64,000 nt of DNA from Odoribacter sp. AF15-53 (lineage in GTDB: Bacteria > Bacteroidota > Bacteroidia > Bacteroidales > Marinifilaceae): assembly GCF_003479425.1 (NCBI RefSeq), contig NZ_QUHC01000009.1, positions 79,731-143,730 on the forward strand. The letters are read 5' to 3'. The translations under genes were made by a program, and so were the position numbers. A model generated the notes under the pieces. That model saw only the letters and a program-made list of their open reading frames with translations, was not told the DNA's origin and ran no database searches. Positions 53,713-62,886 of the stretch are shown piece after piece; position 1 is the first letter of the stretch, and each line of letters opens with the position of its first letter.

Positions 53713-54297
53713 ATGCAGGATGAGTTAATTTTGTTTCGGAAAATGCAGGAGGGGGATTGGTGTGCATTCAATTCTTTTTTCGAGTCTTACTCGGAACGGT
53801 TATACCTTTACGCGTTAGGTTTTGTCGGGAATCGGGCGGAGGCGGAAGACATCGTGCAGGACACGTTCATTTATTTGTGGGTGAATCGGGCGAAGATTAC
53901 CCATTCCGGTTCTCTTTACGCTTATCTGAGTCGTTCTGTCAAGAATTCCTGTATTGATCGTAAGCTTCACGCAGAGGTGGAGCAGCGATACCTGCGAGAA
54001 ATGATGGCTTCCGGGGAGGAATCAAGCGAGGATTCCGAGAATCTTGAAGAATTGTATAGGCGACTGCAAGTTGTGATGGCTAGCTTGCCCCCCAAGTGCA
54101 AGGAAATTTTTATTCTAGGATGTGTCGAGGGGTTGAGTTACAAAGATGTGGCCGAACAGTTAGGGGTATCCGTGAATACGGTGAAGACCCAAGTAAAGGT
54201 GGCTTACAAGAAAATCAAATCCGAATTCGGTGATCAGCATAAGAATTTCATGTTGATATTATGTAATTCTTTTTTCAGGGAAGATGTAGAGCGTTAG
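53713..54297 (+). CDS. ECF RNA polymerase sigma factor (FecI-like), locus D
   Basis: Sigma factor of 194 residues. Region 2: GNRAEAEDIVQDTFIYLWVNR; region 4: GLSYKDVAEQLGVSVNTVKTQVKVAYKKIKSEF. An AAGGAAAGG stretch precedes the ATG, stronger than in most genes here. Unlike loci A and C, its anti-sigma gene does not follow directly: two unrelated genes lie between, and the FecR is 2.2 kb downstream. It should control the SusC/D operon at 57756. Confidence 0.93.
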   Translation: MQDELILFRKMQEGDWCAFNSFFESYSERLYLYALGFVGNRAEAEDIVQDTFIYLWVNRAKITHSGSLYAYLSRSVKNSCIDRKLHAEVEQRYLREMMASGEESSEDSENLEELYRRLQVVMASLPPKCKEIFILGCVEGLSYKDVAEQLGVSVNTVKTQVKVAYKKIKSEFGDQHKNFMLILCNSFFREDVER

Positions 54298-54348
54298 GTT
54301 GAAACTTTTCTTCCGGGAGAACGGTAAAAAAGAGTAAATCTGGCTTTT

Positions 54349-54867
54349 ATGAAGTTCAATTTGAAAAAGATATTTCATCCCGTAGATCCTTTAATGGCCT
54401 TGGCTAAAGGGGTGGCTGTACTCCTATCTTACCTGGTAGGGGCTTATCTTACCGGCCATTTTCACATGGAATCCCGATGGATGGGAGCTATGTTGGCCAC
54501 GATTTCAGCCGTGGTTGTGTTGCAAGAGGATGTGAAGACTTCCATCCATCAAGGATGGTTGCGGGTGTTGGGAACATTTATTGGGGCCGTGATCGCTTAC
54601 ATCTATTTGGTTTGTTTCCCTTTCACGCTTTTAGGCATGATTGTTACCGTGTTTTTGTTAGATATCTTATGTATGTTGTTCGGGATTCCGGATAATGGTC
54701 GAATGGCTACCATTACTTTGGTTATTATCCTGATTATTTCGCAAATGTCACCTTCGCTCTCGCCTCTTGAAAATGGAGTGCTGCGTTTTAGCGAGGCTAC
54801 GGTGGGAGCATTGATCGGCATTGCTTTGGCTTGGCTGGTGGAGTTGAAGACGAAGAGGGCCAAGTGA
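54349..54867 (+). CDS. FUSC/aromatic acid exporter-like membrane protein
   Basis: Membrane protein of 172 residues with about five hydrophobic helices. The pattern LAKGVAVLLSYLVGAYLTGHFHMESRWMGAMLATISAVVVLQEDVKTSIHQGWLRVLGTFIGAVIAYIY, here quoted in part only by position (residues 18-85), with GT.IGA.IAY and a C-terminal EATVGALIGIALAWLVE, matches the N-terminal half of FUSC/ArAE-type proteins. Those export small aromatic or toxic compounds; the present protein has only the membrane part. It sits between the sigma factor and the AraC-type regulator. Transport role is inferred. Confidence 0.75.
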   Translation: MKFNLKKIFHPVDPLMALAKGVAVLLSYLVGAYLTGHFHMESRWMGAMLATISAVVVLQEDVKTSIHQGWLRVLGTFIGAVIAYIYLVCFPFTLLGMIVTVFLLDILCMLFGIPDNGRMATITLVIILIISQMSPSLSPLENGVLRFSEATVGALIGIALAWLVELKTKRAK

Positions 54868-55143
54868 ATTTATTTTTCATTTGGTTGTTGTGGGGGCGTG
54901 TTTTTCTCTCTCTCTTTTTCTTCTTTTTTCAGTTGTGGTTTATGACCTTTTTGGTGGAGCGGGAGGGCCCAGAAATCAATAATATCCCATTTCCAGAGTA
55001 ATTCGTCAAGGTTTAATTCGAATAAATTATTGTTCTTCATGTGCGTAAATTTTAGCGTGGTGTTTATTGTTCATTGTTTGTCGATAAAGTTAGAATAAAG
55101 ATGAACGAATCGGCGTGTAAATGATATAAATCGAACGTGCAAA

Positions 55144-55219
55144 TCGTACAAAATGAATAAAAATAGATATCCCAAATCGTACGAAATGGGCTTGCTGGAT
55201 GAGTTTTTCGTACGAAATG
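55144..55219 (+). promoter_or_regulatory. Three direct repeats TCGTACRAAATG, candidate operator
   Basis: TCGTACAAAATG (55144-55155), TCGTACGAAATG (55177-55188) and TCGTACGAAATG (55208-55219), spaced 33 and 31 nt, i.e. about three helical turns. Related CGAACG and CGAATCG words lie just upstream. Placement before an AraC-type gene suggests binding by that regulator. Confidence 0.5.
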
Positions 55220-55278
55220 CACGAACGTGGTGAAATTAATGTAGTTGTATTTCAGGATGTTGTTGTTTATTTTTTTGA

Positions 55279-55286
55279 TATATTTG
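55279..55286 (+). promoter_or_regulatory. -7 box immediately before the AraC-type gene
   Basis: TATATTTG, an exact TAnnTTTG, 8 nt before the ATG at 55295. Transcription from it would begin at or beside the start codon, giving a leaderless message. No matching -33 box at normal spacing. Confidence 0.35.
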
Positions 55287-55294
55287 TGATACGT

Positions 55295-56389
55295 ATGAGT
55301 ATGCAAACATTGATATCGGTTCTTACGTATCTGTTTCCGGTAATTTCAGCGTTTACTTGTTGCTTGTTGATGATCTTTACGTATAAGGATAGCGTGCGGC
55401 GGGAGGAACGTTACTTGAAACGGGTTTTGTGCTTTTTATATCTTTCAGCCGCTTTCGGGTGGCTTTGCGTGATTATTTACGCTTGGTCTCCCAGTTTTTT
55501 TGTTTACCTTAACGCGTTATGTTATTTTTCATTTATTGTTTTTTCGGTGATTTTTTATCACGTTGTTTTTTGCTTGACACGGATTGATCGTTCCGAGCGA
55601 TTTCCTATGCTTCATTACCTGTTGCCCGTCTTGATCCCGGCGGTTCTTCTGGTGTGGAGTTTTTTTATACCTTTTGATGTTCAGGTTGCTATTGTTGCGG
55701 AGGATAGCCCGTTGGAAGATAGTTACTTTTGTTTTGCTCGTTTCTTTACTTCCAAGTTGCCGGTTTCTTTCTTGTTTTGTCTTTGTTATACGTTGTTGGG
55801 ATTATTTCGGCTTTCGCGTTACCAAAAGCGATTGAATGACGAGAAACCTTTCGTTTTGCGTTGGTTGGGAGTGGTGTTGTTTTTGTTTCTGGTTTCATTG
55901 TGCATGCCTCTGTTGGCCCCCTTGTTTGCCGAGAGTTACTGGCTTGATTTTATTCCTGTCTTGATTCTTCTGGCGCAATACACGATATTGTCTTATCATA
56001 TTATTGCCGGGAATTATTCTTTATACCTGATGGAAGATGTTTCATCGGAATTTGTTACGGGTGTTTCTAGGAAGTCGTCTATTTTAGATCGAGGAAAGTT
56101 TGAGAAATATATCCAGGAGGAAAAACCTTATTTGAATCCGGACTTGAAAATAACTGATCTGGCGAAATGCCTGCACACGAACCGGACCTATCTGTCGACC
56201 TTTATTAATCGTACTTATGGTATGAATTTCAATTGTTATATAAATACATGTCGCCTTCAGGAGTTGAGTGGCCTCTTGAGGAATCCCTTGAATGTAGGAA
56301 GTAACATCTCCGACTTGGTGATAGGCGTCGGTTTTGGTTGCTATCATAGTTACCGGCGGGCTAAAAAGCGGTGTGGGGATAGAAAATAA
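55295..56389 (+). CDS. Membrane-anchored AraC-type transcription regulator
   Basis: Protein of 364 residues if started at ATG 55295; an in-frame ATG at 55199 would add 32 residues lying over the direct repeats. About 215 N-terminal residues make up roughly seven membrane helices (YLFPVISAFTCCLLMIF, VLCFLYLSAAFGWLCVIIY, YLLPVLIPAVLLVWSFF). The C-terminal part has the two-helix-turn-helix AraC domain: LKITDLAKCLHTNRTYLSTFINRTYGMNF and NISDLVIGVGFGCYHSYRRAKK. Such proteins sense a signal at the membrane and bind DNA in cis. Its place inside an ECF sigma/FecR unit suggests a second layer of control on locus D. Confidence 0.85.
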   Translation: MSMQTLISVLTYLFPVISAFTCCLLMIFTYKDSVRREERYLKRVLCFLYLSAAFGWLCVIIYAWSPSFFVYLNALCYFSFIVFSVIFYHVVFCLTRIDRSERFPMLHYLLPVLIPAVLLVWSFFIPFDVQVAIVAEDSPLEDSYFCFARFFTSKLPVSFLFCLCYTLLGLFRLSRYQKRLNDEKPFVLRWLGVVLFLFLVSLCMPLLAPLFAESYWLDFIPVLILLAQYTILSYHIIAGNYSLYLMEDVSSEFVTGVSRKSSILDRGKFEKYIQEEKPYLNPDLKITDLAKCLHTNRTYLSTFINRTYGMNFNCYINTCRLQELSGLLRNPLNVGSNISDLVIGVGFGCYHSYRRAKKRCGDRK

Positions 56390-56496
56390 TGAGTTTTTGA
56401 AAAAAAACTTTTCTTTTTTCACCCTAATTCATGTTCTTCTCGCTTTACGAATAGAAAAATGAAAACAATAACGATGATGCCATTAAAAGAGAGCGT

Positions 56497-57654
56497 ATGA
56501 GTACAAAAGACGAGAAAGAATGGTTGAGAGCAATACTGGAAGGAAAAATAAAACCGGGTGATGCGGAATGGGAAAAGGTGTGGAAGGAAGAAGATTTTGC
56601 CGGAGTAAGGCGGGTGTTGCGGGATGTCGGGATGATGAAACAGGATGATTTGGTTATGAATCGGGCAAAGATGTGGCGGGTGGTCGAGGGATACCGGGGA
56701 CAGGGGGAGAGTCGGAAACGTGTTCCCGTGTGGCGTTGGGTGGCGGCGGTGGTTTTACCCTTGATGGTATGTGGAATTTTGTGGTTGATCTCGCGGGAAT
56801 ATCCGGAAGTCGTTTTGGCAGATCGTATTCCCATCATAGAAGCGGGAACACCTCGTGCCGTGTTGATCATGGACAAGGGTGAAAAGATAGACTTGTCGTT
56901 GCTTGTAGGCGATACCACGTTGGATAAGGGGAATGTACGAATCCGGCTTGATTCCTCTAAAAGCGTGAGGTACGAACAGGTGATGACAAATTCAACAACG
57001 GTTGAATTTAACACGATTGTGGTTCCCCGGAAAGGAGAGTATCAATTGATACTGGCTGATGGGTCGAAAGTGTATCTGAATTCGGAGTCGAGGCTTCGTT
57101 TCCCGACTCGTTTTGTCGGGACTGAACGACGGGTGTATTTGGAAGGAGAGGGGTATTTCGAGATCGCAAAGGATGCTTTGATGCCTTTTATCGTGGAAAC
57201 GGGAGAGTTGGACGTGCGGGTGTTGGGTACGAGCTTTAATGTGAATGCTTATGCCTCGGAAAAGTCTATCCGGACAACGCTTGCAAGTGGACGGGTTCAA
57301 GTGAGCGATCGGCTGACCGGACTGGGTGAAATTATTGCGCCGGGAGAACAGGCGGAATGGAGGGACGGATATTTCACCACGAGAGAGGTCGACGTGTCAA
57401 TTTATACTTCTTGGATCAACGGAAAATTCTATTTTGAAGGGGCCACGCTTGAGGAGATTGCCGCCCAGTTGCAGCGGTGGTATGATATTGAATTTTTCTT
57501 TACTTCCGAGAAGTTGAAACATTACGCTTTCGCCGGGGTGATTAATAAAGAATACACGGCAAATAAAATATTCTCGATTATCGAGAAGACGACCCGTGTT
57601 AAATTTGATTTGAGCGGTCGAGTGGTGACGGTTCGGGAATCGGCTAGTAGATAA
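56497..57654 (+). CDS. FecR-family anti-sigma factor, locus D
   Basis: Single-pass regulator of 385 residues. Cytoplasmic region about 1-75, membrane helix WVAAVVLPLMVCGILWLI, periplasmic FecR domain with VVPRKGEYQLILADGSKVYLNSESRLRFP and VRVLGTSFNVNAY, and a C-terminal STN-contact region (KFYFEGATLEEIAAQLQRWYDIEFFF). It pairs functionally with the sigma factor at 53713 despite the 2.2-kb gap. A 13-codon frame (56459-56500) overlaps its start codon and may couple translation. Confidence 0.92.
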   Translation: MSTKDEKEWLRAILEGKIKPGDAEWEKVWKEEDFAGVRRVLRDVGMMKQDDLVMNRAKMWRVVEGYRGQGESRKRVPVWRWVAAVVLPLMVCGILWLISREYPEVVLADRIPIIEAGTPRAVLIMDKGEKIDLSLLVGDTTLDKGNVRIRLDSSKSVRYEQVMTNSTTVEFNTIVVPRKGEYQLILADGSKVYLNSESRLRFPTRFVGTERRVYLEGEGYFEIAKDALMPFIVETGELDVRVLGTSFNVNAYASEKSIRTTLASGRVQVSDRLTGLGEIIAPGEQAEWRDGYFTTREVDVSIYTSWINGKFYFEGATLEEIAAQLQRWYDIEFFFTSEKLKHYAFAGVINKEYTANKIFSIIEKTTRVKFDLSGRVVTVRESASR

Positions 57655-57657
57655 AAG

Positions 57658-57700
57658 ACACCGGGAATTGTGGCAACAATCCCCGGTGTAAAAAGTTTTT
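57658..57700 (+). terminator. Hairpin between FecR and SusC, possible attenuator (locus D)
   Basis: ACACCGGGAATTGT (57658-57671) pairs with ACAATCCCCGGTGT (57676-57689) with one mismatch, followed by AAAAAGTTTTT. As in locus C it separates the regulator genes from the SusC/D operon. Confidence 0.6.
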
Positions 57701-57755
57701 CCGAAAGGGACTCGCGATCCCTGAAGGAAGTTTGTTTAACTCTTATTGCAAAAGT

Positions 57756-60700
57756 ATGAAAAAAAATCGAACGGGTACGTGGATTCCGTTTAAAAATCAG
57801 CGTGCTAAAATTTTTCTAATCATGAAATTAACTTTATTGTTGGTATTCGGGTTCGTGTTCACGTTATCGGCATCCGTGCGGGCGCAAGAACAAACGGTGA
57901 CATTGAACGTGGAAAGAGTCTCTTTTGTTAAGGTGGTCTCCGAGTTGAAACGACAGACGCAACTTGATTTCTTTTACAGTTTCAATGAAGTGAATGTGAA
58001 TCGAGAGATCACTCTTAACGTGAAAAACGTGAAAATTGATGATGTACTCCGGCGTATTCTAGGAAAAGATTTCACGTGGGAATATATTGACGACATGGTG
58101 ATCATTAAGCCCGCGTATCGGGTGGTGGTAGACTCTGTCCGGAAAAATATCCGAATCGTCGGGAAAGTGACAGATAAGGCCGGGATTTCAATGCCGGGGG
58201 TGACGGTAAAGCTGGAGGGAACAAATTTGGGATCGGCAACTGATACGAAAGGGATTTTTATCCTGGCTTTGCCTTTAACGAAGGGCGTGTTGGAATTCTC
58301 TTTTGTGGGCTATAAATCCCAGAAAGTTAGTTTTTCAGCGGCCACGAGAGATACGATCCTGGTGGTGATGCAGGAGGACGTGCAGGCGTTGGATGAGGCC
58401 GTGGTAGTTGCTTACGGAACGACGACCCGTCGGGAGGCAACTGGGGCGATATCGGTGATTAAAGCTGATGAGCTAAGGGGAATACCCGCAACAAGTATAG
58501 CTAGTTTGTTACAGGGACGAGTGGCGGGAATGGACGTGACGAATATTACCGGCGCCCCGGGAGGTGGGGGGACGATCATCACGATCCGGGGATATAATTC
58601 GTTGGACGTGGAGCAGAAAAGTCGCCAGTTCTCGAATCCCTTGTGGGTGGTTGATGGCGTGCCTTTGAATTCTTTTACCTCGCCGATCACGGGAACCAAC
58701 CTGCTGGCGGAGATTAACCCCGATATGATAGAATCCGTGCAGGTGTTGAAAGATGCTTCCGCGGCTTCTATTTACGGCTCGCGGGCTGCTAACGGTGTGA
58801 TTATCGTGACAACTAAAAAGGGACGTGCAAATCAGGAAGCTACGTTTTCTGTGAACGTGTCGCAAACATGGAGCGTGTTGCCGAAATTGCCGACCATGAT
58901 GACCGGCCGGGAGGAACGGTGGTGGCGGCTGAAAGCATTGCGTAATATGCCGCAGGCTTATCTGGATTGGGAGAACCGACAATATAAATATCCGACTTCT
59001 TTGACCGAAATGGAACGGAACCGGTTGTCTGCGTTGGATTGGTTTTATCCTAAAAAAGATTCACAAGTAAGTGATGGTATCGTTTTGCAGGATAGTTTGA
59101 ACGCCTTTTATAATCATGCGACAAACTTTTTCCCGATGTATTTTGAGACGGGAAAGGTGACCAATGCGAATATCCAAACTTATGGCGGATCGGAAAGGAT
59201 GAATTATGGAATCGGCTTGGGGTATTATGACGAATCGGGTGTGTTGAAAGGTACGGGGTTCAATCGTATTGATTTAACGACAAATTTGAATGTCACCCCG
59301 GTTAATCGTTTGAACGTGGATTTACGTTTTTACCTTTCGTTGACGAACCGGAAAAGGAGTTCCGAGAACCAGATGGAAGGTTTTCAAACCAGCTCGAACG
59401 TAGATGTCATTCCCGGGGATCCTTTTGAATTGACCACTTTACTACCGGGTAAAGGGAGTGTCGTGTGGGATGAAGTCTTGAAATCTCTTCAGGGAGTAAA
59501 GGAAAAAAATCGTTCCGTGCGAGGACGGGCCAATATTAAGATCGGTTATGACGTATTGGAAGGTTTGAATGTATCTACTTCACTTGCTGCAGATTATTCT
59601 ATTCATCGTCGCCATTATTTTTCTCCTTCTTATTTGGATGTGGACGGGCATTCCGTGAGTATCGGGGAGACCGGAATTAACTTGATGGCCTTGAGTGAAA
59701 GCATGTTGAATTACACGAAGATGTTCAAAGAAGAACACACGTTTAGTTTCTTGGCGGGATTTTCTTACCAGTATGATCAGGAGGAATATAACGGGGGAAG
59801 CGGGAAAAATTCACCGAGTGACAAGATTCAGTATGTTCCCGATGGTTTCCCGACCTTGGCGGAAAAAGAGGTATATGGTTACAAGGAAATCCTTCCCATG
59901 CAAGCTTACCAATCGGATATGAAAGAAAAGTCTTTGTTGTCTTGGTTTGCCCGTTTGGAGTATGATTATCGGAAAAAGTATTTTATTTCCGCGAGCTTTC
60001 GCCGGGATGGAAGTTCTACTTTCGGGGCGAAAAATCGCTGGGGAACTTTTCCTTCCATTGCAGCGGGATGGAACTTTAGTGAAGAGAACTTTGTCAAAGA
60101 TAATTTGGGATGGTTGAGTTTCGGAAAATTCCGTGCTAGTTGGGGACGTTCCGGGATGCATTTCGAGGAATGTTATTTGGCATTAGGTACGTTGTATTCC
60201 GGACAGCCGTTTATGGGAGAAAGCACGTTGTCCTGGGGTAACGGACGGTACAATGAAGATTTGTCCTGGGAGAAGACAGATCAGTATGATTTCGGCTTGG
60301 ATATGGATATGTTTGATTACCGGTTGGGATTGACTTTGGATTATTACTATCGTTATTCAAGTGACAAATTGTGGCCGATTGATTTGCCGGGAGATTATAA
60401 CGGTTTTGCCATGCAATGGAGAAACGCGGCGGCGGTATCGAACGAGGGGATTGAGTTGTTGGTGCGGTACGAGATTTTCCGAAATGAGGATTTATACTGG
60501 AAAATATCGGTCAATGGGGCCAAGAACTGGAACCGATTTGAAAAATCGTATACCGGAGAGGATATTCGTCGGATCGGGATTATCGGAAAAGCATTGAACG
60601 GGATATACACGTTGGCGACGGATGGGTTCGTGAATGAACAAGAAGAATTACCTGTTACGTATAATAATGCGGGAATCAGTTCTTATTTGAATAATGGAAG

Positions 60701-61310
60701 TAAAAATGTATTTTATAAACCGGGGGATTACAAGTTTATTGACGTGAATGGAGATGGCGTGATAGATGGAAATGATCAGGTCTACCAGGGGAGTGCTTTA
60801 CCCGTGATGACGGGTGGAATCGTGAACGAGGTGCGTTGGAAGAATTTTGATTTGAATATGTCTGTTACTTTCCAAATTGGACGACATATCGTGAATAACC
60901 AGAGCAGTTCTTCTTTGAAGACAAGTTATCCTGATAACATCTTGCATCCTTTCCTGCTAAATATGAATAAACGGCATTTTTGGCAGCAACCGGGAGATTC
61001 TGGAGCGGAATATGCTCAATGGCAAACGGATCAGGATGTCGGGAATTACGGGATAACGGATCGGGACGTGGAAAAAGTGAATTGGTTAAAGCTGAAAACC
61101 TTGTCTATCGGGTATACTTTGCCTCGGGTTGTTTTGAAAAGCTGCAAGTTGGAACAAGTCCGTTTTTTCGTGAGCGGGGAGAATCTTTTATCATGGCATA
61201 ATTATTCCGGGCTTGATCCCGAGATTGTGGACGTGCGTACGGGAATGGATCAAGGTGATAATTATCCTTTGGCGCGTAAGTTTACTTTGGGTTTAACCAT
61301 TAAATTTTAG
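57756..61310 (+). CDS. SusC/RagA-type TonB-dependent receptor with STN domain, locus D
   Basis: Receptor of 1184 residues from ATG 57756 (the frame extends to a TTG at 57732). Signal peptide ends LSASVRAQ near 44. STN about 48-115 (VTLNVERVSFVKVVSELKRQ), carboxypeptidase-like domain about 130-205 (IRIVGKVTDKAGISMPGVTV), TonB-box region LDEAVVVAYG. The plug is the canonical type (SIASLLQGRVAGMDVTNITG then GGGGTIITIRG), followed by VQVLKDASAASIYGSRAANGVIIVTTKKG; the barrel ends FTLGLTIKF. It therefore belongs to a different subgroup from the three other receptors. The barrel carries a calcium-loop-like DVNGDGVIDGND. Confidence 0.95.
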   Translation: MKKNRTGTWIPFKNQRAKIFLIMKLTLLLVFGFVFTLSASVRAQEQTVTLNVERVSFVKVVSELKRQTQLDFFYSFNEVNVNREITLNVKNVKIDDVLRRILGKDFTWEYIDDMVIIKPAYRVVVDSVRKNIRIVGKVTDKAGISMPGVTVKLEGTNLGSATDTKGIFILALPLTKGVLEFSFVGYKSQKVSFSAATRDTILVVMQEDVQALDEAVVVAYGTTTRREATGAISVIKADELRGIPATSIASLLQGRVAGMDVTNITGAPGGGGTIITIRGYNSLDVEQKSRQFSNPLWVVDGVPLNSFTSPITGTNLLAEINPDMIESVQVLKDASAASIYGSRAANGVIIVTTKKGRANQEATFSVNVSQTWSVLPKLPTMMTGREERWWRLKALRNMPQAYLDWENRQYKYPTSLTEMERNRLSALDWFYPKKDSQVSDGIVLQDSLNAFYNHATNFFPMYFETGKVTNANIQTYGGSERMNYGIGLGYYDESGVLKGTGFNRIDLTTNLNVTPVNRLNVDLRFYLSLTNRKRSSENQMEGFQTSSNVDVIPGDPFELTTLLPGKGSVVWDEVLKSLQGVKEKNRSVRGRANIKIGYDVLEGLNVSTSLAADYSIHRRHYFSPSYLDVDGHSVSIGETGINLMALSESMLNYTKMFKEEHTFSFLAGFSYQYDQEEYNGGSGKNSPSDKIQYVPDGFPTLAEKEVYGYKEILPMQAYQSDMKEKSLLSWFARLEYDYRKKYFISASFRRDGSSTFGAKNRWGTFPSIAAGWNFSEENFVKDNLGWLSFGKFRASWGRSGMHFEECYLALGTLYSGQPFMGESTLSWGNGRYNEDLSWEKTDQYDFGLDMDMFDYRLGLTLDYYYRYSSDKLWPIDLPGDYNGFAMQWRNAAAVSNEGIELLVRYEIFRNEDLYWKISVNGAKNWNRFEKSYTGEDIRRIGIIGKALNGIYTLATDGFVNEQEELPVTYNNAGISSYLNNGSKNVFYKPGDYKFIDVNGDGVIDGNDQVYQGSALPVMTGGIVNEVRWKNFDLNMSVTFQIGRHIVNNQSSSSLKTSYPDNILHPFLLNMNKRHFWQQPGDSGAEYAQWQTDQDVGNYGITDRDVEKVNWLKLKTLSIGYTLPRVVLKSCKLEQVRFFVSGENLLSWHNYSGLDPEIVDVRTGMDQGDNYPLARKFTLGLTIKF

Positions 61311-61314
61311 ATCA

Positions 61315-62859
61315 ATGAAATACTTTATATTTTTAATCATAAGTGTTTGGTTTGTTGTTGGGTGTGAGGATCTGTTGGAAATGGAACCGAAGAATTCTCT
61401 GACTTATGGGAATAGCATGACGGAGAAAGAATTGGAAGCTTCAGTCCGGGGTGCTCAAGCGATTATCAGAACTTATTTGTTGATGCATTATAATAATGGC
61501 TCAAATTACGTGAATGGGGCTTATTCTGACGAGAGCGATTATGGCGTTTCGCTAAGACGAAATTTGGATCCGCAAGTGATTCCCGCAGGCGATTGGGGAC
61601 AACATTATAACGTGATTTCCATTGCAAACCGGACGATATACTTGGCTGAACATAGTGATCTGACAAGGGATCGGAAGGATTTTTATGCCGGGCAGGGGCA
61701 TTTTTTGAAAGCGTTTATGTATTATGACCTGCTGAAAGAATGGGGGGAGTGCGTGTTGATTAAAGACGAGGTCGAACCTAAACCTATCGCAAAATCTACA
61801 TGGACGGAGGTTGCTGATTACGCGATACTGACGGCCCAGCAAGCTGTGGATATGTTACCTGATTTTGCTAATGTCAAGGATTCAAAAGGGCAAGCGGCAC
61901 GTTATAAATCAACTCCCTGCAAAGGGGCTGCCAACGCTCTGTTAGCTCACTTGTGTGCTTGGAAAGCTGGAGGAAAATATTTTGCCCGGGAGAATCAGAG
62001 AGATTACGATGAGCGGGAATTGTGGTTGAGAGCGGAAAAGGCTTGCTCGTGGGTCATAGATTCTTCTGCATACGAGTTGGCAGCTTCCCCGGAGGAGGTT
62101 TGCACGGAGGTATTGGTTGGAGACAGTAAGGAGAGTATCTTCGAGACCGTATACAAGGATCAATGGGTGGAAATGGGTGGAATGTGGGAAATGTTGAAGT
62201 TTAACCCGGCGAAGGATTACGAGAATTGGCCGATAAATAATCTTGCTACATCGTCTGATTACGAGTATAATACTTTTAAAATCAAGACATCCACGGTTCG
62301 GGAAATGTTCCCAGGGGAAGATTCTCGTAAGGAAGCTTATTTTTATAAATTTGAAGAAATGGCGCATCCGGATAGCGTGGCAGTAACAGGAGGGTTTGCT
62401 TATCCTTATAAATGGAGATACGGGTATTACAAAGAAGATGGATGGGGAAAATGGTGGTCCAATATTAACCAGAATAAGATCTGGTGGCGATTGGCCGATA
62501 TAATTCTGTTGCGTGCCGAGTGTCGGGCTCGTTTGGGGGGAGAGTATATAGCCGGGGCGATAGAAGATTTGAACACGATACGTCGCCGGGCCAATGCCAG
62601 ATTATATTCCTCGTCAGAATATGACGGAGATTTGCGTTACGCTATTTTCAAGGAACGGGAGAAAGAATTGCTGATGGAGGGGTACCGGTATTATGACGTG
62701 ATCCGGAACGGGTACGTGCGCACGGAATTGGAAGAGGGTTTTCGGAAAGCTTCCGATCAGGATTTCATGGAGGGATGTTTCTTCAACGCCATAGGAAGTG
62801 GTGCGTTTAATAAGAATACGTTGATGCGCCAAAATTCATATTGGTTGCGATACATGTAA
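61315..62859 (+). CDS. SusD/RagB-type lipoprotein, locus D
   Basis: Lipoprotein of 514 residues, 4 nt after SusC. Lipobox WFVVGC then EDLLEMEPKNSLTYGN. Core helices HFLKAFMYYDLLKEWGECVL and LADIILLRAECRARLGG are family-typical, and REKELLMEGYRYYDVIRNG is the RagB C-terminal signature. Expected partner of the canonical SusC upstream. Confidence 0.94.
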   Translation: MKYFIFLIISVWFVVGCEDLLEMEPKNSLTYGNSMTEKELEASVRGAQAIIRTYLLMHYNNGSNYVNGAYSDESDYGVSLRRNLDPQVIPAGDWGQHYNVISIANRTIYLAEHSDLTRDRKDFYAGQGHFLKAFMYYDLLKEWGECVLIKDEVEPKPIAKSTWTEVADYAILTAQQAVDMLPDFANVKDSKGQAARYKSTPCKGAANALLAHLCAWKAGGKYFARENQRDYDERELWLRAEKACSWVIDSSAYELAASPEEVCTEVLVGDSKESIFETVYKDQWVEMGGMWEMLKFNPAKDYENWPINNLATSSDYEYNTFKIKTSTVREMFPGEDSRKEAYFYKFEEMAHPDSVAVTGGFAYPYKWRYGYYKEDGWGKWWSNINQNKIWWRLADIILLRAECRARLGGEYIAGAIEDLNTIRRRANARLYSSSEYDGDLRYAIFKEREKELLMEGYRYYDVIRNGYVRTELEEGFRKASDQDFMEGCFFNAIGSGAFNKNTLMRQNSYWLRYM

Positions 62860-62886
62860 TTTGAAGTGTGGAATTTAGAATTTAAA

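Larger units (their letters stand above)
54868..55294. other. 427-bp region upstream of the AraC-type gene
   Basis: Contains a pyrimidine tract (54899-54931), an A/T-rich stretch and three direct copies of TCGTACRAAATG (55144, 55177, 55208), then a perfect -7 box (55279-55286). No gene is evident; an open frame from 55199 runs through the repeats into the regulator. Confidence 0.6.

Noticed and set aside
56459..56500. 13-codon leader peptide before the locus D FecR
   Set aside because: It overlaps the FecR start (ATGA-like) and could couple translation, but such a short frame occurs easily by chance.
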